A stretch of DNA of 64,000 bases from Phyllobacterium calauticae (GCF_019991125.1 NZ_JAGENB010000001.1:1116001-1180000), one strand, 5' to 3'; counted from the stretch's first letter, positions 35,286 to 44,526 are shown. Numbers and translations: made by a program. Notes: generated by a model not told the origin, from the sequence alone.

Positions 35286-36086
35286 TCAGCCGATCTCCCG
35301 GACCAGCGCCCGGATAATTGTCTGCAGGCGCGCACCGCCCTTCGGCGCGACATCCTTGGTTTCCTCGTGCGAGAGTTCCGCTCCGGTCATCCCCGCCCCG
35401 TAATTGGTGATGACCGAACAGGCGGCGACCCGCAGGCCGAAGAAGCGGGCGAGAATGACTTCAGGCACCGTCGACATTCCAACCGCATCGGCGCCGAGCG
35501 TGCGTGCCATGCGGATTTCCGCTGGTGTTTCGAACGAGGGGCCGGAGAACCACATATAGACGCCCATCGGCAGCTTCTCGCCCACCTCACCGGCGGCGAT
35601 GACAAAGGCATCCTTGAGCTTCTTGTCGTAGGCAGCGGTCATGCCGACAAAGCGCTGATCGGAGGCTTCGCCGATCAGCGGATTGAGCCCGGAATAGTTG
35701 ATGTGATCGTCAATCAGCATGACGCTGCCCGGCGCAAGGTCGTGGCGCACCGAGCCCGCCGCATTGGTCAGGATCAGCATTTCGATGCCAAGGTCGGCCA
35801 GCGCCGCCATGACCGGGCGCATGACCGCGGCATCGCCCTTTTCGTAGTAGTGGGCGCGGCCCGCCAGCATCAGCACCGGCTTGCCGGAGAGATAGCCGGC
35901 AACCACTTCCCCGGCATGGCCGGAGACACCACTGTGGGGGAAACCCGGCAGATCGGCATAGGGAATGCGGATGGCATTCTCGACCGCATCCACGAGGGAT
36001 CCCAGACCGGACCCGAGGACGAGCGCGACACGCGGCGCCAGGCCCTGCAACTTGTGGATGAGCGCTCCGGTGGCAGGCGCAATCAT
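35286..36086 (-). CDS. Purine nucleoside phosphorylase (low-molecular-mass type)
   Basis: 266-residue trimeric-type PNP that cleaves purine nucleosides to base and ribose-1-phosphate. Signature elements: GSGLGSLV (phosphate), GRAHYYEKGD (His), FETPAEIRMARTLGADAVGMST, and TNYGAGM with the purine-binding Asn. The PunA/XapA group has the same length. The start overlaps the cdd stop by 4 nt. It probably handles inosine and guanosine, some arising from Add. Confidence 0.95.
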   Translation of the reverse strand: MIAPATGALIHKLQGLAPRVALVLGSGLGSLVDAVENAIRIPYADLPGFPHSGVSGHAGEVVAGYLSGKPVLMLAGRAHYYEKGDAAVMRPVMAALADLGIEMLILTNAAGSVRHDLAPGSVMLIDDHINYSGLNPLIGEASDQRFVGMTAAYDKKLKDAFVIAAGEVGEKLPMGVYMWFSGPSFETPAEIRMARTLGADAVGMSTVPEVILARFFGLRVAACSVITNYGAGMTGAELSHEETKDVAPKGGARLQTIIRALVREIG

Positions 36087-36490
36087 GCGGCACTTCCTTT
36101 TCCCAGAACTTCCGCTTCAAAGCCGTAGGGGAAAATCTCCTTCATCGTCAGCGTTTCGACGACGCCGTCATTGTCGCACAGGTGCAGGCGCGTCTCGGGA
36201 CCGGCGAACTCCGCCAGCCGCTGGCGGCAGCCGCCGCAGGGCGTGCATTTCGCCTTCTTTTCTGCAACCACTAGAATATCTGTGATTGTACCACCGCCGC
36301 CCATGACGAAATGCGACAGGGTGGTGGTTTCGGCGCACCATCCCTCCGGATAGGAAATGACTTCGATGTTGCAGCCGGAATAAATCCGGCCATCGCTGGT
36401 GCGCACGGCAGCGCCCACCGGGAACTGCGAATAGGGCGCATGCGCTTTCTGCATGGCCGCAAAGGCGGCATCGAACAGGTCTGTATTCAT
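36083..36490 (-). CDS. cdd: Cytidine deaminase
   Basis: 135-residue zinc enzyme converting cytidine/deoxycytidine to uridine/deoxyuridine. Zinc motifs are WCAET (Cys-Ala-Glu) and CTPCGGCRQ (two Cys). Length fits the homotetrameric class. Its start is 1 nt after the permease stop, and its 3' end overlaps the PNP start, so it is tightly embedded in the operon. The uracil released downstream would be used by Upp. Confidence 0.97.
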   Translation of the reverse strand: MNTDLFDAAFAAMQKAHAPYSQFPVGAAVRTSDGRIYSGCNIEVISYPEGWCAETTTLSHFVMGGGGTITDILVVAEKKAKCTPCGGCRQRLAEFAGPETRLHLCDNDGVVETLTMKEIFPYGFEAEVLGKGSAA

Positions 36491-36491
36491 T

Positions 36492-37463
36492 CTATCGCTC
36501 TTTCACATAGGCCACACCACCCGCCTTGGGCGGAATTGCCTTGCCGATGAAACCGGCCAGCAGCACGATGGTGAGAATATAGGGCAAGGCCTGCATCAGC
36601 TGCACGGGAACCTCACCGATGAGTGGCAGGGGATGCCCCTGCATGCGGATGGCAATGGCATCGAGAAAGCCGAAGAGCAGGCAGGCAAACATGGCATGGA
36701 CCGGCCGCCACTTGGCAAAGATCAGGGCGGCAAGCGCGATATAGCCCTTGCCAGCGGTCATATCCTTGACGAAACCCGCCCCTTGCGCTGTTGCCAGATA
36801 GGCACCGGCGATGCCGCAGAGCAAGCCGCAGCAGATCACCGCGCGGTAACGCAGCCACGGCACGGAAATGCCAGCCGTATCCACCGCCGCCGGGTTTTCG
36901 CCGACCGCGCGCAGGCGCAGGCCGAAGCGCGTGCGGTACAGCACCCACCAGGTGAACGGCACCAGCAGGAAGGCGAGATAGACCAGCACGGAGTGGCCGG
37001 AAATCAGCTCGGAATAGATCGCGCCGATGACCGGAATGCCGTTCAGCGTTTCCACGCCCGGCAGGTCGATCGGGTTGAAGCGCGCGGCGTTGGGCAGCGA
37101 CGGCGTGCGCCCGCCCTGCTGGAACCAGGCCTGGCCGAGGATGACGGTGGTGCCGGCGGCAATGAAGTTGATGGCAACGCCCGAAACAATCTGGTTGCCG
37201 CGATGGGTGATGGAGGCAAAGCCATGCACCAGCCCCAGCGCAACGGAAACCACAACGGCCGCGAGCAGCCCGGCATAGGCCGAGCCGGAATAGGTGGCCG
37301 CCGCACCTGCCGCGAAGGCGCCGGCAAGCATCTTGCCTTCCAGACCGATATCGAAGATGCCCGCACGTTCGGAATAGAGCCCGGCAAGACAGGCCAGCAG
37401 CAGCGGCACGGAGAGGCGGATCGTTGAATCGAGAACCTGCAGGACGACGGTGAAGCTATCCAT
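36492..37463 (-). CDS. Nucleoside-type ABC transporter permease 2
   Basis: 323-residue inner-membrane protein with about eight hydrophobic helices, of the BPD_transp_2 (RbsC/LivH-like) class: IRLSVPLLLACLAGLYSERAG and an EAA-like loop region GISVPWLRYRAVICC. The neighbouring larger permease and double-domain ATPase make a set like NupABC/BmpDEF, which imports nucleosides. Start overlaps the stop of permease 1 by one base. The substrate prediction rests on the salvage genes that follow. Confidence 0.92.
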   Translation of the reverse strand: MDSFTVVLQVLDSTIRLSVPLLLACLAGLYSERAGIFDIGLEGKMLAGAFAAGAAATYSGSAYAGLLAAVVVSVALGLVHGFASITHRGNQIVSGVAINFIAAGTTVILGQAWFQQGGRTPSLPNAARFNPIDLPGVETLNGIPVIGAIYSELISGHSVLVYLAFLLVPFTWWVLYRTRFGLRLRAVGENPAAVDTAGISVPWLRYRAVICCGLLCGIAGAYLATAQGAGFVKDMTAGKGYIALAALIFAKWRPVHAMFACLLFGFLDAIAIRMQGHPLPLIGEVPVQLMQALPYILTIVLLAGFIGKAIPPKAGGVAYVKER

Positions 37464-38608
37464 TATTGACCTCCCTCGGCGGCAACGGCCGGTGTGGACT
37501 GGCGCTTCGTCCGGGCGAACCGCTGCAGAACGCGCAACAGGGTCGGGCGGAACATGTGCTCCAGCGCGCCGGCAAACAGGATCACCAGGCCCTGGATGAT
37601 GACGATCATATCGCGGGAAATATTGGGCATGTCGAAGGCGATTTCCGCACCGCCCTGGTAGAGCATGCCGAACAGGATGGCGGCGAGAACGATGCCCGCC
37701 GGATGCGAACGTCCCATCAGCGCCACGGCAATGCCGACGAAACCGGCGCCGGCGACGAAATCAAGCTGCACGCGGTGCTGCGCGCCCATGATCGGGTTCA
37801 GCGCCATCATGCCGGCCAGCGCGCCCGATATCATCATGGTGATGACGATGATCCTGACTTCGCCAATACCGGCATAGCGCGCGGCCTTGGGGCTGTAACC
37901 CATGGTGCGGATTTCATAACCGAGCTTGGTGCGCCAGATGAGCACCCAGACAAGGAATGCGGCAACCAGCGCCAGGAGGAAGCTGATATTGAGCGGCGCG
38001 GAGCGCATGTTCAGCCCGATCAGGCTGAGCAGCCAGCCGAGGCCCGGCAATTGCCCGCCATCGCCGAAGACACGGGTTTCCGGTGCCTGCGTGCCCGACG
38101 CCTTGAGATAGCCCACCAGCAGATAGACCATGATGCTGGCGGCAATGAAGTTGAACATGATCGTGGTGATGACCACGTGCGAGCCGCGCTTGGCCTGCAG
38201 CCAGGCCGGAATGAGGGCCCAGAGCGCGCCGACCAGCCCCGAGGCAATGATGGCCAGCGGAAAGGTGATCCACCAGGGCAGGACATTGCCGAGGCCAAGA
38301 CCGACCACCGCAACGCCGAGGCCGCCAATATAGGCCTGCCCCTCGCCGCCGATGTTGAACAAGCCGCAATGGAACGCCACCGCGACGCAAAGGCCGGTGA
38401 AAATGAAGTTCGTCGCATAATACAGCGTGTAGCCGACACCATCGCCGGAGCCGAAGGCGCCCTTGACCATCAGGACGGCGGCATCGATCGGGCTTTCGCC
38501 GACCAGCATAACGACGAGGCCCGCAACAAAAAACGCCACGATCAGATTGATCAGCGGCAGCAGGCCATAGTCAGCCCAGGCGGGCAGTTTGGCAAAGGGC
38601 TGGCTCAT
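37463..38608 (-). CDS. Nucleoside-type ABC transporter permease 1
   Basis: 381-residue inner-membrane permease of the same class, with NFIFTGLCVAVAFHCGLFNIGG and a long loop followed by the conserved GYEIRTMGYSPKAARYAGI segment. Longer than its partner permease, as usual in these systems. Start overlaps the hydrolase stop by 4 nt. It would form the pore with the product at 36492-37463. Confidence 0.92.
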   Translation of the reverse strand: MSQPFAKLPAWADYGLLPLINLIVAFFVAGLVVMLVGESPIDAAVLMVKGAFGSGDGVGYTLYYATNFIFTGLCVAVAFHCGLFNIGGEGQAYIGGLGVAVVGLGLGNVLPWWITFPLAIIASGLVGALWALIPAWLQAKRGSHVVITTIMFNFIAASIMVYLLVGYLKASGTQAPETRVFGDGGQLPGLGWLLSLIGLNMRSAPLNISFLLALVAAFLVWVLIWRTKLGYEIRTMGYSPKAARYAGIGEVRIIVITMMISGALAGMMALNPIMGAQHRVQLDFVAGAGFVGIAVALMGRSHPAGIVLAAILFGMLYQGGAEIAFDMPNISRDMIVIIQGLVILFAGALEHMFRPTLLRVLQRFARTKRQSTPAVAAEGGQ

Positions 38609-39159
38609 GGCAGGGCCTCGATGATGGCGTCGGAGGTGGAGATTTTGGCATATTCGCCATCAAGAACGGACAGCGCCAGCGCGTGAACATCTTCCGCGCT
38701 CCAGCTCTTGCCGCGATGATCGGTGCGATCGATGCTGGCCACAGCATCCTCCGGGACGATAACCTCAAAGCCGAGATTGGCCGCCATGCGCACGGTCGCA
38801 TCAACGGAGTTTTCGAGAAGGACACCCGTTACCACGAGGCTGTGCACCTGCAGTTCATCGAGCACGTCCATCAGATCGGTGCCGATGAAGGCATTGTTGG
38901 TGCGCTTGTCGACCACGGGCTCGCCCACCTGCGGCGCCACCTCGGACTTGAAATCATTGCCTGGCGTGCCGGGGCGATAGGGCGATGCCGGATCGGTGGA
39001 ATCGTGCTTGATATGGACGACCGGCAGGCGGCGCTCGCGCCATGCGCCGAGCAGCCGGGCAATCTGCGCCTCGGCTTCCGGCTGGCCGCGGCGGCCCCAT
39101 TTCGGATCATCGATGGCATTCTGCACATCGATGACGAGAAGTGCCTGGGTGGTGGTCAT
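38605..39159 (-). CDS. Isochorismatase/cysteine-hydrolase family protein with Ser at the Cys position
   Basis: 184-residue alpha/beta hydrolase of the isochorismatase superfamily. The acid (LLVIDVQNA, Asp) and the lysine (VVDKRTNNAF) of the usual Asp-Lys-Cys triad are present, but the nucleophile position in VVTGVLLENSVDATVRMAA is Ser, where cysteine hydrolases have Cys. It thus may act on a different kind of substrate or bind only. It lies in the middle of the nucleoside-importer operon, with 4-nt overlaps at both ends, so it probably acts on an imported compound. True substrate unknown. Confidence 0.85.
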   Translation of the reverse strand: MTTTQALLVIDVQNAIDDPKWGRRGQPEAEAQIARLLGAWRERRLPVVHIKHDSTDPASPYRPGTPGNDFKSEVAPQVGEPVVDKRTNNAFIGTDLMDVLDELQVHSLVVTGVLLENSVDATVRMAANLGFEVIVPEDAVASIDRTDHRGKSWSAEDVHALALSVLDGEYAKISTSDAIIEALP

Positions 39160-40688
39160 TCCGCCGCCTCCTGATTTTCAACGCCGGCCATCAGAAGACC
39201 CAGCTCGCCTTCGCTCGCATCCGCGTCGCGTTCTCCGACGATGCGTCCGGCAAACATCACCAGAATGCGGTCGGACAGGGAGCGGATTTCATCCAGCTCA
39301 ACCGAAACGAGCAGCACGGCCTTGCCCGCATCGCGCATCTCGATGATCCGCTTGTGGATGAATTCAATCGCACCAACGTCAACACCGCGCGTTGGCTGGC
39401 CGATGATCAGCACGCCCGGGTCACGCTCGATCTCGCGGGCCAGGACGATCTTCTGCTGGTTGCCGCCGGAAAAATTCGCCGTCTTCAGGCGCGGATCACT
39501 CGGGCGGATGTCATATTTCTCGATCTTCTTGCGTGCATCGGCCTTGATGGCGTCGATATCGAGGAATGGCCCGTTCAGATAGAGCGGATCATCGTGATAG
39601 CCGAGGATGGAATTCTCATATTCCTCGAAGGCAAGAACCAGCCCCATGTGATGCCGGTCTTCCGGCACATGGGCGAGGCCGCGATCGCGCAATTCGCCCG
39701 GATCGGCCGCGCCCGTAATATCGATGACCTGCCCGTCCAGGAGCACGCGGCCGGACACGGCGGTGCGAATGCCGGCGACCGTCTCGATCAGCTGCGACTG
39801 GCCATTGCCCGCCACACCGGCAATGCCGACGATTTCGCCGGCGCGAACCGTAAAGGACGCATTGTCGACCATGACCACGCCGCGGCTGTCGCGCACCGTG
39901 AGATTTTCCACCGAGAGTTTGACCTCGCCCGGCTTCGCTTCGCCTTTCTGCACCCGCAGGAGAACCCGGCGTCCGACCATCAGTTCGGCCAGTTCCTCGA
40001 CCGTCGTCTCCGCCGTCTTGCGCGTTGCCACGACCGAGCCCTGGCGCATGACGGACACATTGTCGGTGACGGCCATGATCTCGCGCAGCTTGTGGGTGAT
40101 GAGGACGATGGTTTTGCCCTGCGCCTTGAGCTGCTCCAGAATACGGAACAGGTGATCGGCTTCGGCTGGCGTCAACACACCGGTCGGCTCGTCGAGCACC
40201 AGAATATCAGCGCCGCGATACAGCGCCTTGAGGATTTCAACACGCTGCTGCAGACCGACCGGCAATTCCTCGATCAGCGCATCCGGATCGACATCCAGCT
40301 GGTATTCCTGTTCCAGCCGCTTCAGCTCGGCGCGGGCCTTGGCAATGCCCCGCTTCAGGAGCGGCGCGCCCTCGACACCGAGCATGACATTTTCAAGCAC
40401 GGTGAAATTTTCAACCAGCATGAAATGCTGATGCACCATGCCGATGCCCAGCCCAATGGCCGCATTGGGATCGCTGATCCTGACCGGCGCGCCATTGATG
40501 CGGATTTCGCCATTATCGGCCTGATAAAACCCGTAGAGAATGGACATAAGCGTGGACTTGCCAGCGCCATTTTCCCCGATAATACCGTGAATAGTGCCTT
40601 TTTCGACGCGCAAATGAATGTCGCGATTGGCGTGAACTGCACCAAACCGCTTATCAATTCCAACAAGTTCAATCGCCGGTTCTGCCAT
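39156..40688 (-). CDS. Nucleoside-type ABC transporter ATP-binding protein (two ABC domains)
   Basis: 510-residue cytoplasmic ATPase with two ABC modules. The first Walker A is GENGAGKST, with a degenerate signature (LPVGLQQRVEI) and DEPTGVLTP. The second Walker A is altered (GVAGNGQSQ), with SGGNQQK and GQPTRGVD. This layout matches RbsA/NupA/YufO-type importers. It begins the operon (importer-hydrolase-cdd-PNP-deoA) and its start lies about 70 bp from a palindromic site. The binding protein is likely the BMP-family gene at 43528. Confidence 0.95.
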   Translation of the reverse strand: MAEPAIELVGIDKRFGAVHANRDIHLRVEKGTIHGIIGENGAGKSTLMSILYGFYQADNGEIRINGAPVRISDPNAAIGLGIGMVHQHFMLVENFTVLENVMLGVEGAPLLKRGIAKARAELKRLEQEYQLDVDPDALIEELPVGLQQRVEILKALYRGADILVLDEPTGVLTPAEADHLFRILEQLKAQGKTIVLITHKLREIMAVTDNVSVMRQGSVVATRKTAETTVEELAELMVGRRVLLRVQKGEAKPGEVKLSVENLTVRDSRGVVMVDNASFTVRAGEIVGIAGVAGNGQSQLIETVAGIRTAVSGRVLLDGQVIDITGAADPGELRDRGLAHVPEDRHHMGLVLAFEEYENSILGYHDDPLYLNGPFLDIDAIKADARKKIEKYDIRPSDPRLKTANFSGGNQQKIVLAREIERDPGVLIIGQPTRGVDVGAIEFIHKRIIEMRDAGKAVLLVSVELDEIRSLSDRILVMFAGRIVGERDADASEGELGLLMAGVENQEAAE

Positions 40689-40755
40689 GTCCCCATCCGC
40701 TGTTGATCAGCTTTTTATCGTTCCGAACTTTTGACCCTAGAGCAAAGAAAAATCA

Positions 40756-40773
40756 AATGGAACCGGTTCCGTT
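40756..40773. promoter_or_regulatory. Palindromic operator-like site ahead of the nucleoside operon
   Basis: GGAACCGGTTCC (40759-40770) is a perfect 12-bp palindrome, extended to AA-N-...-N-TT over 18 bp. It lies between the divergent nucleoside operon and the Fe-alcohol dehydrogenase gene. The central CG and overall form resemble LacI-family operators. The regulator is not in the window. Confidence 0.5.
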
Positions 40774-40885
40774 GGGTCCCCGATTGCTCGTTCACCGGAT
40801 TTTTTACTTTTTAGTCAAGAATTGCACATTTCCCGTTCCGTAGCGGGCCTCGACAAACCGGGCCCGGCTCTGGCAATCTCCTGAC

Positions 40886-42070
40886 ATGGCCGACATCATC
40901 GCTCCCTTCGCTTTCCACACCACGCCGCGCATCGTCTTTGCGGCAGGCGCCAGCGGTGATATCGCCGCGCACCTGCGCATAAAGCCCAAGGACCGGCTGC
41001 TTGTCGTCACGGATGCCACCATCCTGGCCCTTGGACTGGCGCAACCGGCCATTGCCAGCCTGCAAGCCGCCGGAGCCGATATCACGGTGTTCGGCGAGGT
41101 GGAAGCGGATCCATCGCTCGATACACTGCTGAATGCCGTGGACGTGGCCCGGGAGAACAGCGCGAACCATGTGCTCGGCTTTGGCGGCGGTTCCTCGCTG
41201 GATGTGGCCAAACTCGTCGCGCTGCTCGCAGGTTCAAATGAAAATCTCGACGATGCCTGGGGCGTGGGCAATGCCAGGGGACCGCGCCTGAAATTGACGC
41301 TTGTCCCCACCACCGCCGGAACCGGCTCCGAGGTGACGCCGGTTTCCATCATCACCGTCGGCAGCAATGAAAAACGCGGCGTCTCGTCACCGCTCATCCT
41401 GCCCGACGTGGCGCTGCTTGACCCGGACCTCACCCTCGGCCTTCCGCCGCATGTTACGGCGGCGACGGGCATCGACGCCATGGTGCATGCCATCGAGGCC
41501 TATGCCTCCAAGAACGCCAACAACAATCCACTCTCCCGGGCGCTGGCCGTCGAGGCCTTGCGGCTTCTCGGCACGAATATCGAGACCGCAGTTTTCCATG
41601 GCCGGGACAAGGCGGCGCGTTCGGCCATGCTGCTCGGTTCGATGCTGGCCGGACAGGCCTTCGCCAACTCCCCCGTTGCCGCTGTCCACGCCCTTGCCTA
41701 CCCCATCGGCGGGACCTTCCATGTGCCGCACGGCCTGTCCAACGCCTTGGTTTTGCCCCATGTGCTGCGGTACAACGCGGCCGATTCGATGAATGGGGCG
41801 GCTACACACTATGCTGCATTGGCGCCGCATGCATTCGCCGGTATCGATGTGTCGGGAGGGGTAGAGCGCATCTGCAACAGGTTTATCGACCGCCTCGCTG
41901 GCCTCTCGGCCCAGCTGGGGCTGCAGACGCGGTTGCGCGATGTCGGCATTGGCGAGGGCGATCTGCCTGTGATGGCGGCCGATGCCATGAAACAGGGGCG
42001 GCTTCTCGTCAACAACCCGCGGGATGTGACCGAGGCCGATGCCTTGGCGATCTACAGAACGGCCTGGTAA
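40886..42070 (+). CDS. Iron-containing alcohol dehydrogenase
   Basis: 394-residue group III alcohol dehydrogenase. NAD(P)-binding is shown by GGGSSLDVAKLVA, and metal-binding residues are expected in TGIDAMVHAIEAY and HGLSNALVLPHVLRYN. The family oxidises or reduces small alcohols and aldehydes; some members are maleylacetate reductases. The substrate cannot be told from the sequence. Followed by slyX and a GNAT gene on the same strand with short gaps. Confidence 0.92.
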   Translation: MADIIAPFAFHTTPRIVFAAGASGDIAAHLRIKPKDRLLVVTDATILALGLAQPAIASLQAAGADITVFGEVEADPSLDTLLNAVDVARENSANHVLGFGGGSSLDVAKLVALLAGSNENLDDAWGVGNARGPRLKLTLVPTTAGTGSEVTPVSIITVGSNEKRGVSSPLILPDVALLDPDLTLGLPPHVTAATGIDAMVHAIEAYASKNANNNPLSRALAVEALRLLGTNIETAVFHGRDKAARSAMLLGSMLAGQAFANSPVAAVHALAYPIGGTFHVPHGLSNALVLPHVLRYNAADSMNGAATHYAALAPHAFAGIDVSGGVERICNRFIDRLAGLSAQLGLQTRLRDVGIGEGDLPVMAADAMKQGRLLVNNPRDVTEADALAIYRTAW

Positions 42071-42081
42071 CGGAGAGAGAA

Positions 42082-42291
42082 ATGACCGCTGATACGGACC
42101 GTGTCACCAGCCTGGAAATCCTGGTGACGGAACAGGAAAAAACCATTGAAGAGCTTTCTGCCCAGATTGCCGAACAATGGACAGTGATCGAAGCCATGCG
42201 CCGGAAGCTCGATGCCTTAACGGACCGCTTCCTTGTTCTCGAAGAACAAACCACGCCGGACATTCCGGTGACCAAACCACCCCACTGGTAG
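42082..42291 (+). CDS. slyX: SlyX family coiled-coil protein
   Basis: 69-residue acidic protein, almost all predicted coiled coil (SLEILVTEQEKTIEELSAQI), ending in the PPHW typical of SlyX. The role is unknown even in E. coli. It begins 11 nt after the dehydrogenase stop and ends 12 nt before the GNAT start, so the three genes probably share a transcript. Confidence 0.9.
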   Translation: MTADTDRVTSLEILVTEQEKTIEELSAQIAEQWTVIEAMRRKLDALTDRFLVLEEQTTPDIPVTKPPHW

Positions 42292-42303
42292 GCCGGATAT
42301 TCC

Positions 42304-42759
42304 ATGATTACCGTAGAACCCTTGGAAAATCGCCCCGAGCTTGTTCCCGTATGCGCGCGCTGGAATTTTCATGAATGGGGCCATGCCGATGGCCGGAGCA
42401 TGGAGCAAACCATCGACGCCTTCATGGAGCTGCTGGCGCCCGGCAGCCGGCAGAAAGCCTTTGTCGCGCTCGTGTCCGGCTTTCCCTCCGGACTGGTGCT
42501 TCTGATCGACAATGATCTCGACAGCCATGCCCATCTCACGCCCTGGCTGGCCAGCCTGTATGTCGATCCTGCCTTCCGCAACAAGGGTGTCGGAAAGCAG
42601 TTGATCGCGGCGGCGGAAAATGCTGCCCGCGATCAAGGCCATTCAGAGCTTTATCTCTACACGGACAAGCCCGACTACTACCGCACCGCCGGCTGGAAAC
42701 ATCACGAAGCGCTGGCCGGCGAGAACGCTGGAATGGCGATCCTCAATCGCGCCCTCTGA
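42304..42759 (+). CDS. GNAT N-acetyltransferase
   Basis: 151-residue GNAT enzyme. The acetyl-CoA loop is FRNKGVGKQLIAAAENAAR, and LYLYTDKPDYYRTAGWKHHE is the C-terminal GNAT element. The N-terminal region starts MITVEPLENRPELVPVC. The substrate is unknown. Its stop codon TGA directly abuts the complement stop of the convergent LysE-family gene (TGATCA). Confidence 0.9.
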   Translation: MITVEPLENRPELVPVCARWNFHEWGHADGRSMEQTIDAFMELLAPGSRQKAFVALVSGFPSGLVLLIDNDLDSHAHLTPWLASLYVDPAFRNKGVGKQLIAAAENAARDQGHSELYLYTDKPDYYRTAGWKHHEALAGENAGMAILNRAL

Positions 42760-43395
42760 TCAGATCCTGTGCGTCTTGAACGCCTCGACGATCAGCTTCA
42801 TGCCCAGCGCGCCCATGACGGCCCCGGCGCCGCGGTCGATCCATGCCTTGAACCCGGCATAGGCCGCACGGGCTCTTGTCGTCGAAAACATGGTGGCAAC
42901 GAGCGTGTACCAGCCCGTCTCAATCAGAAACACCATGGGCGGCAGCGCCAGTAACAGCCAGAGCGGTGCGTCAGCGGGCAACAGCGCGGCAAAGAGGCTG
43001 GCATAGAAAATTGCTGTCTTGGGATTGCTCAATTGGGTCATCAGGGCAAAGGAGAATGACCGGGCCAGCGACATATGCCCGCCGGTTCCCGTCAAAGCCA
43101 GGGGTTCGGATGCATTGCTCCAGATGCGAATGGCAATGTAGATCAGATAGGCCCCGCCGGCGACTTTGAGGATCAGATAAAGCCATTCGACCTGCATCAG
43201 CAGGGCGGTCAGCCCCAGAACGGCCAAACAGCAAAAAATCGCGCCGCCTATGCCCATGCCCAGCGCGGCCGCCACGCCGTGCAAACGCGGCGAGGTGATG
43301 GCAATCCGGGAAACCAGGACAAAGCTTGGGCCGGGGCTCATCGCGCCCAGCAGCAGAACCCCAAGAATGGTGAAGAAAACGGCGATCGCAGACAT
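42760..43395 (-). CDS. LysE/RhtB-family exporter
   Basis: 211-residue inner-membrane exporter, five to six helices, with SPGPSFVLVSRIAITSPR and LSNPKTAIFYASLFAALLP as family signatures. ATG 43395 follows GGAGATC and is preferred to the longer frame. It sits between the nucleoside genes and the BMP protein gene but shows no obvious link to them. Amino acid efflux is the general prediction. Confidence 0.92.
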   Translation of the reverse strand: MSAIAVFFTILGVLLLGAMSPGPSFVLVSRIAITSPRLHGVAAALGMGIGGAIFCCLAVLGLTALLMQVEWLYLILKVAGGAYLIYIAIRIWSNASEPLALTGTGGHMSLARSFSFALMTQLSNPKTAIFYASLFAALLPADAPLWLLLALPPMVFLIETGWYTLVATMFSTTRARAAYAGFKAWIDRGAGAVMGALGMKLIVEAFKTHRI

Positions 43396-43484
43396 GGGAT
43401 GATCTCCAATGTGCGTCAGTGACGCGGAGCGGCATATTCTCATGTTTCATGGATAAAACAAGCAGACCCTGCGCCCAAAACAAA

Positions 43485-43508
43485 GCCGCCGGTCTTGCAA
43501 CCGGCGGC
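43485..43508 (-). terminator. Intrinsic terminator after the BMP-family gene
   Basis: GCCGCCGGT and ACCGGCGGC form a 9-bp stem with a 6-nt loop, followed on the minus strand by TTTGTTTTG. It lies 20 bp beyond the stop of the binding-protein gene. Confidence 0.88.
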
Positions 43509-43527
43509 CCGTCAGATCGGTGAAACA

Positions 43528-44526
43528 TCAGCCCTTGTAGGGGCAGGCATTGTCCGTGTTGTAGTTGTGAACCTTGACCTTGCCCGAAATGATATCGGCC
43601 TTTGCCGCCTCGACGGCCTTCTTGACATCGTCGGTCAGCAGCTTGGCGTTGTTTTCGTCGGCGGCATAGTCGACGCCGCCTTCCTTGACACCGAGAACAT
43701 TGACGCCGGCGGTGAACTTGCCGTCCGCGCCGTCCTTGAACGCGTTGTAGGTGGCCACGTCGACGCGCTTCATCATCGAGGTCAGAACCTTGCCCGGATG
43801 CAGGCCGTTCTGGTTGGAATCGACGCCGATACCAAGCTTGTTCGCATCGGCAGCCGCCTGCAGCACACCGATACCGGTGCCGCCGGCCGCCGCGAAGATC
43901 ACGTCAGAGCCCTGATCCATCTGCGACTTGGCAATTTCACCACCCTTGGCAGGGTCGTTCCAGGCGGCAGGCGTGTCGCCGGTCATGTTCTGGATGACCT
44001 TGGCAGCCGGATTTGTCGCCTTCACACCGCCGACATAGCCGCAGGCAAAGTTGCGGATCAACGGCACATCCATGCCGCCGACAAAGCTGACCGTGCCGCT
44101 CTTCGAGGTCTTGGCGGCGATAACGCCAACGAGATAGGAGCCTTCATTGTCGTTGAAGACGACCGACCGCACGTTTGGCTTGTCGACAACCGCATCGATG
44201 ATGACGAATTTCGTATCCGGAAATTCCGTCGAGACCTTTTCAATGGCCGCAGCAGCGGAGAAACCGGCGATCACGATCGGCGAGTTGCCATCGGAAGCGA
44301 ATTTGCGCAGAGCCTGTTCGCGCTGGGCTTCGTTCTGGATTTCGAACTCGCGGAATTTTACGCCGGATTCCTTGGTGTATTTTTCTGCGCCATGAAACGC
44401 AGCCTCGTTGAAGGATTTGTCGAATTTGCCGCCGAGATCGAAGATCAAGGCAGGTTTGTTGTCCGCGGCATAGGCCGAGAAGGACATGGCTGTGGCAGCC
44501 AGCAGACCAAGAACAATACGCTTCAT
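43528..44526 (-). CDS. BMP-family ABC transporter substrate-binding protein
   Basis: 332-residue periplasmic protein: a signal peptide (VLGLLAATAMSFSAYA) followed by the Bmp/PnrA-like fold with ALIFDLGGKFDKSFNEAAFHG early and VFAAAGGTGIGVLQAA later. BMP proteins bind nucleosides or related compounds, and this one is very likely the partner of the importer at 36492-40688, although the genes are separated by about 3 kb. It has its own promoter and terminator, so binding protein and importer are made from separate transcripts. The divergence of control is worth noting. Confidence 0.93.
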   Translation of the reverse strand: MKRIVLGLLAATAMSFSAYAADNKPALIFDLGGKFDKSFNEAAFHGAEKYTKESGVKFREFEIQNEAQREQALRKFASDGNSPIVIAGFSAAAAIEKVSTEFPDTKFVIIDAVVDKPNVRSVVFNDNEGSYLVGVIAAKTSKSGTVSFVGGMDVPLIRNFACGYVGGVKATNPAAKVIQNMTGDTPAAWNDPAKGGEIAKSQMDQGSDVIFAAAGGTGIGVLQAAADANKLGIGVDSNQNGLHPGKVLTSMMKRVDVATYNAFKDGADGKFTAGVNVLGVKEGGVDYAADENNAKLLTDDVKKAVEAAKADIISGKVKVHNYNTDNACPYKG

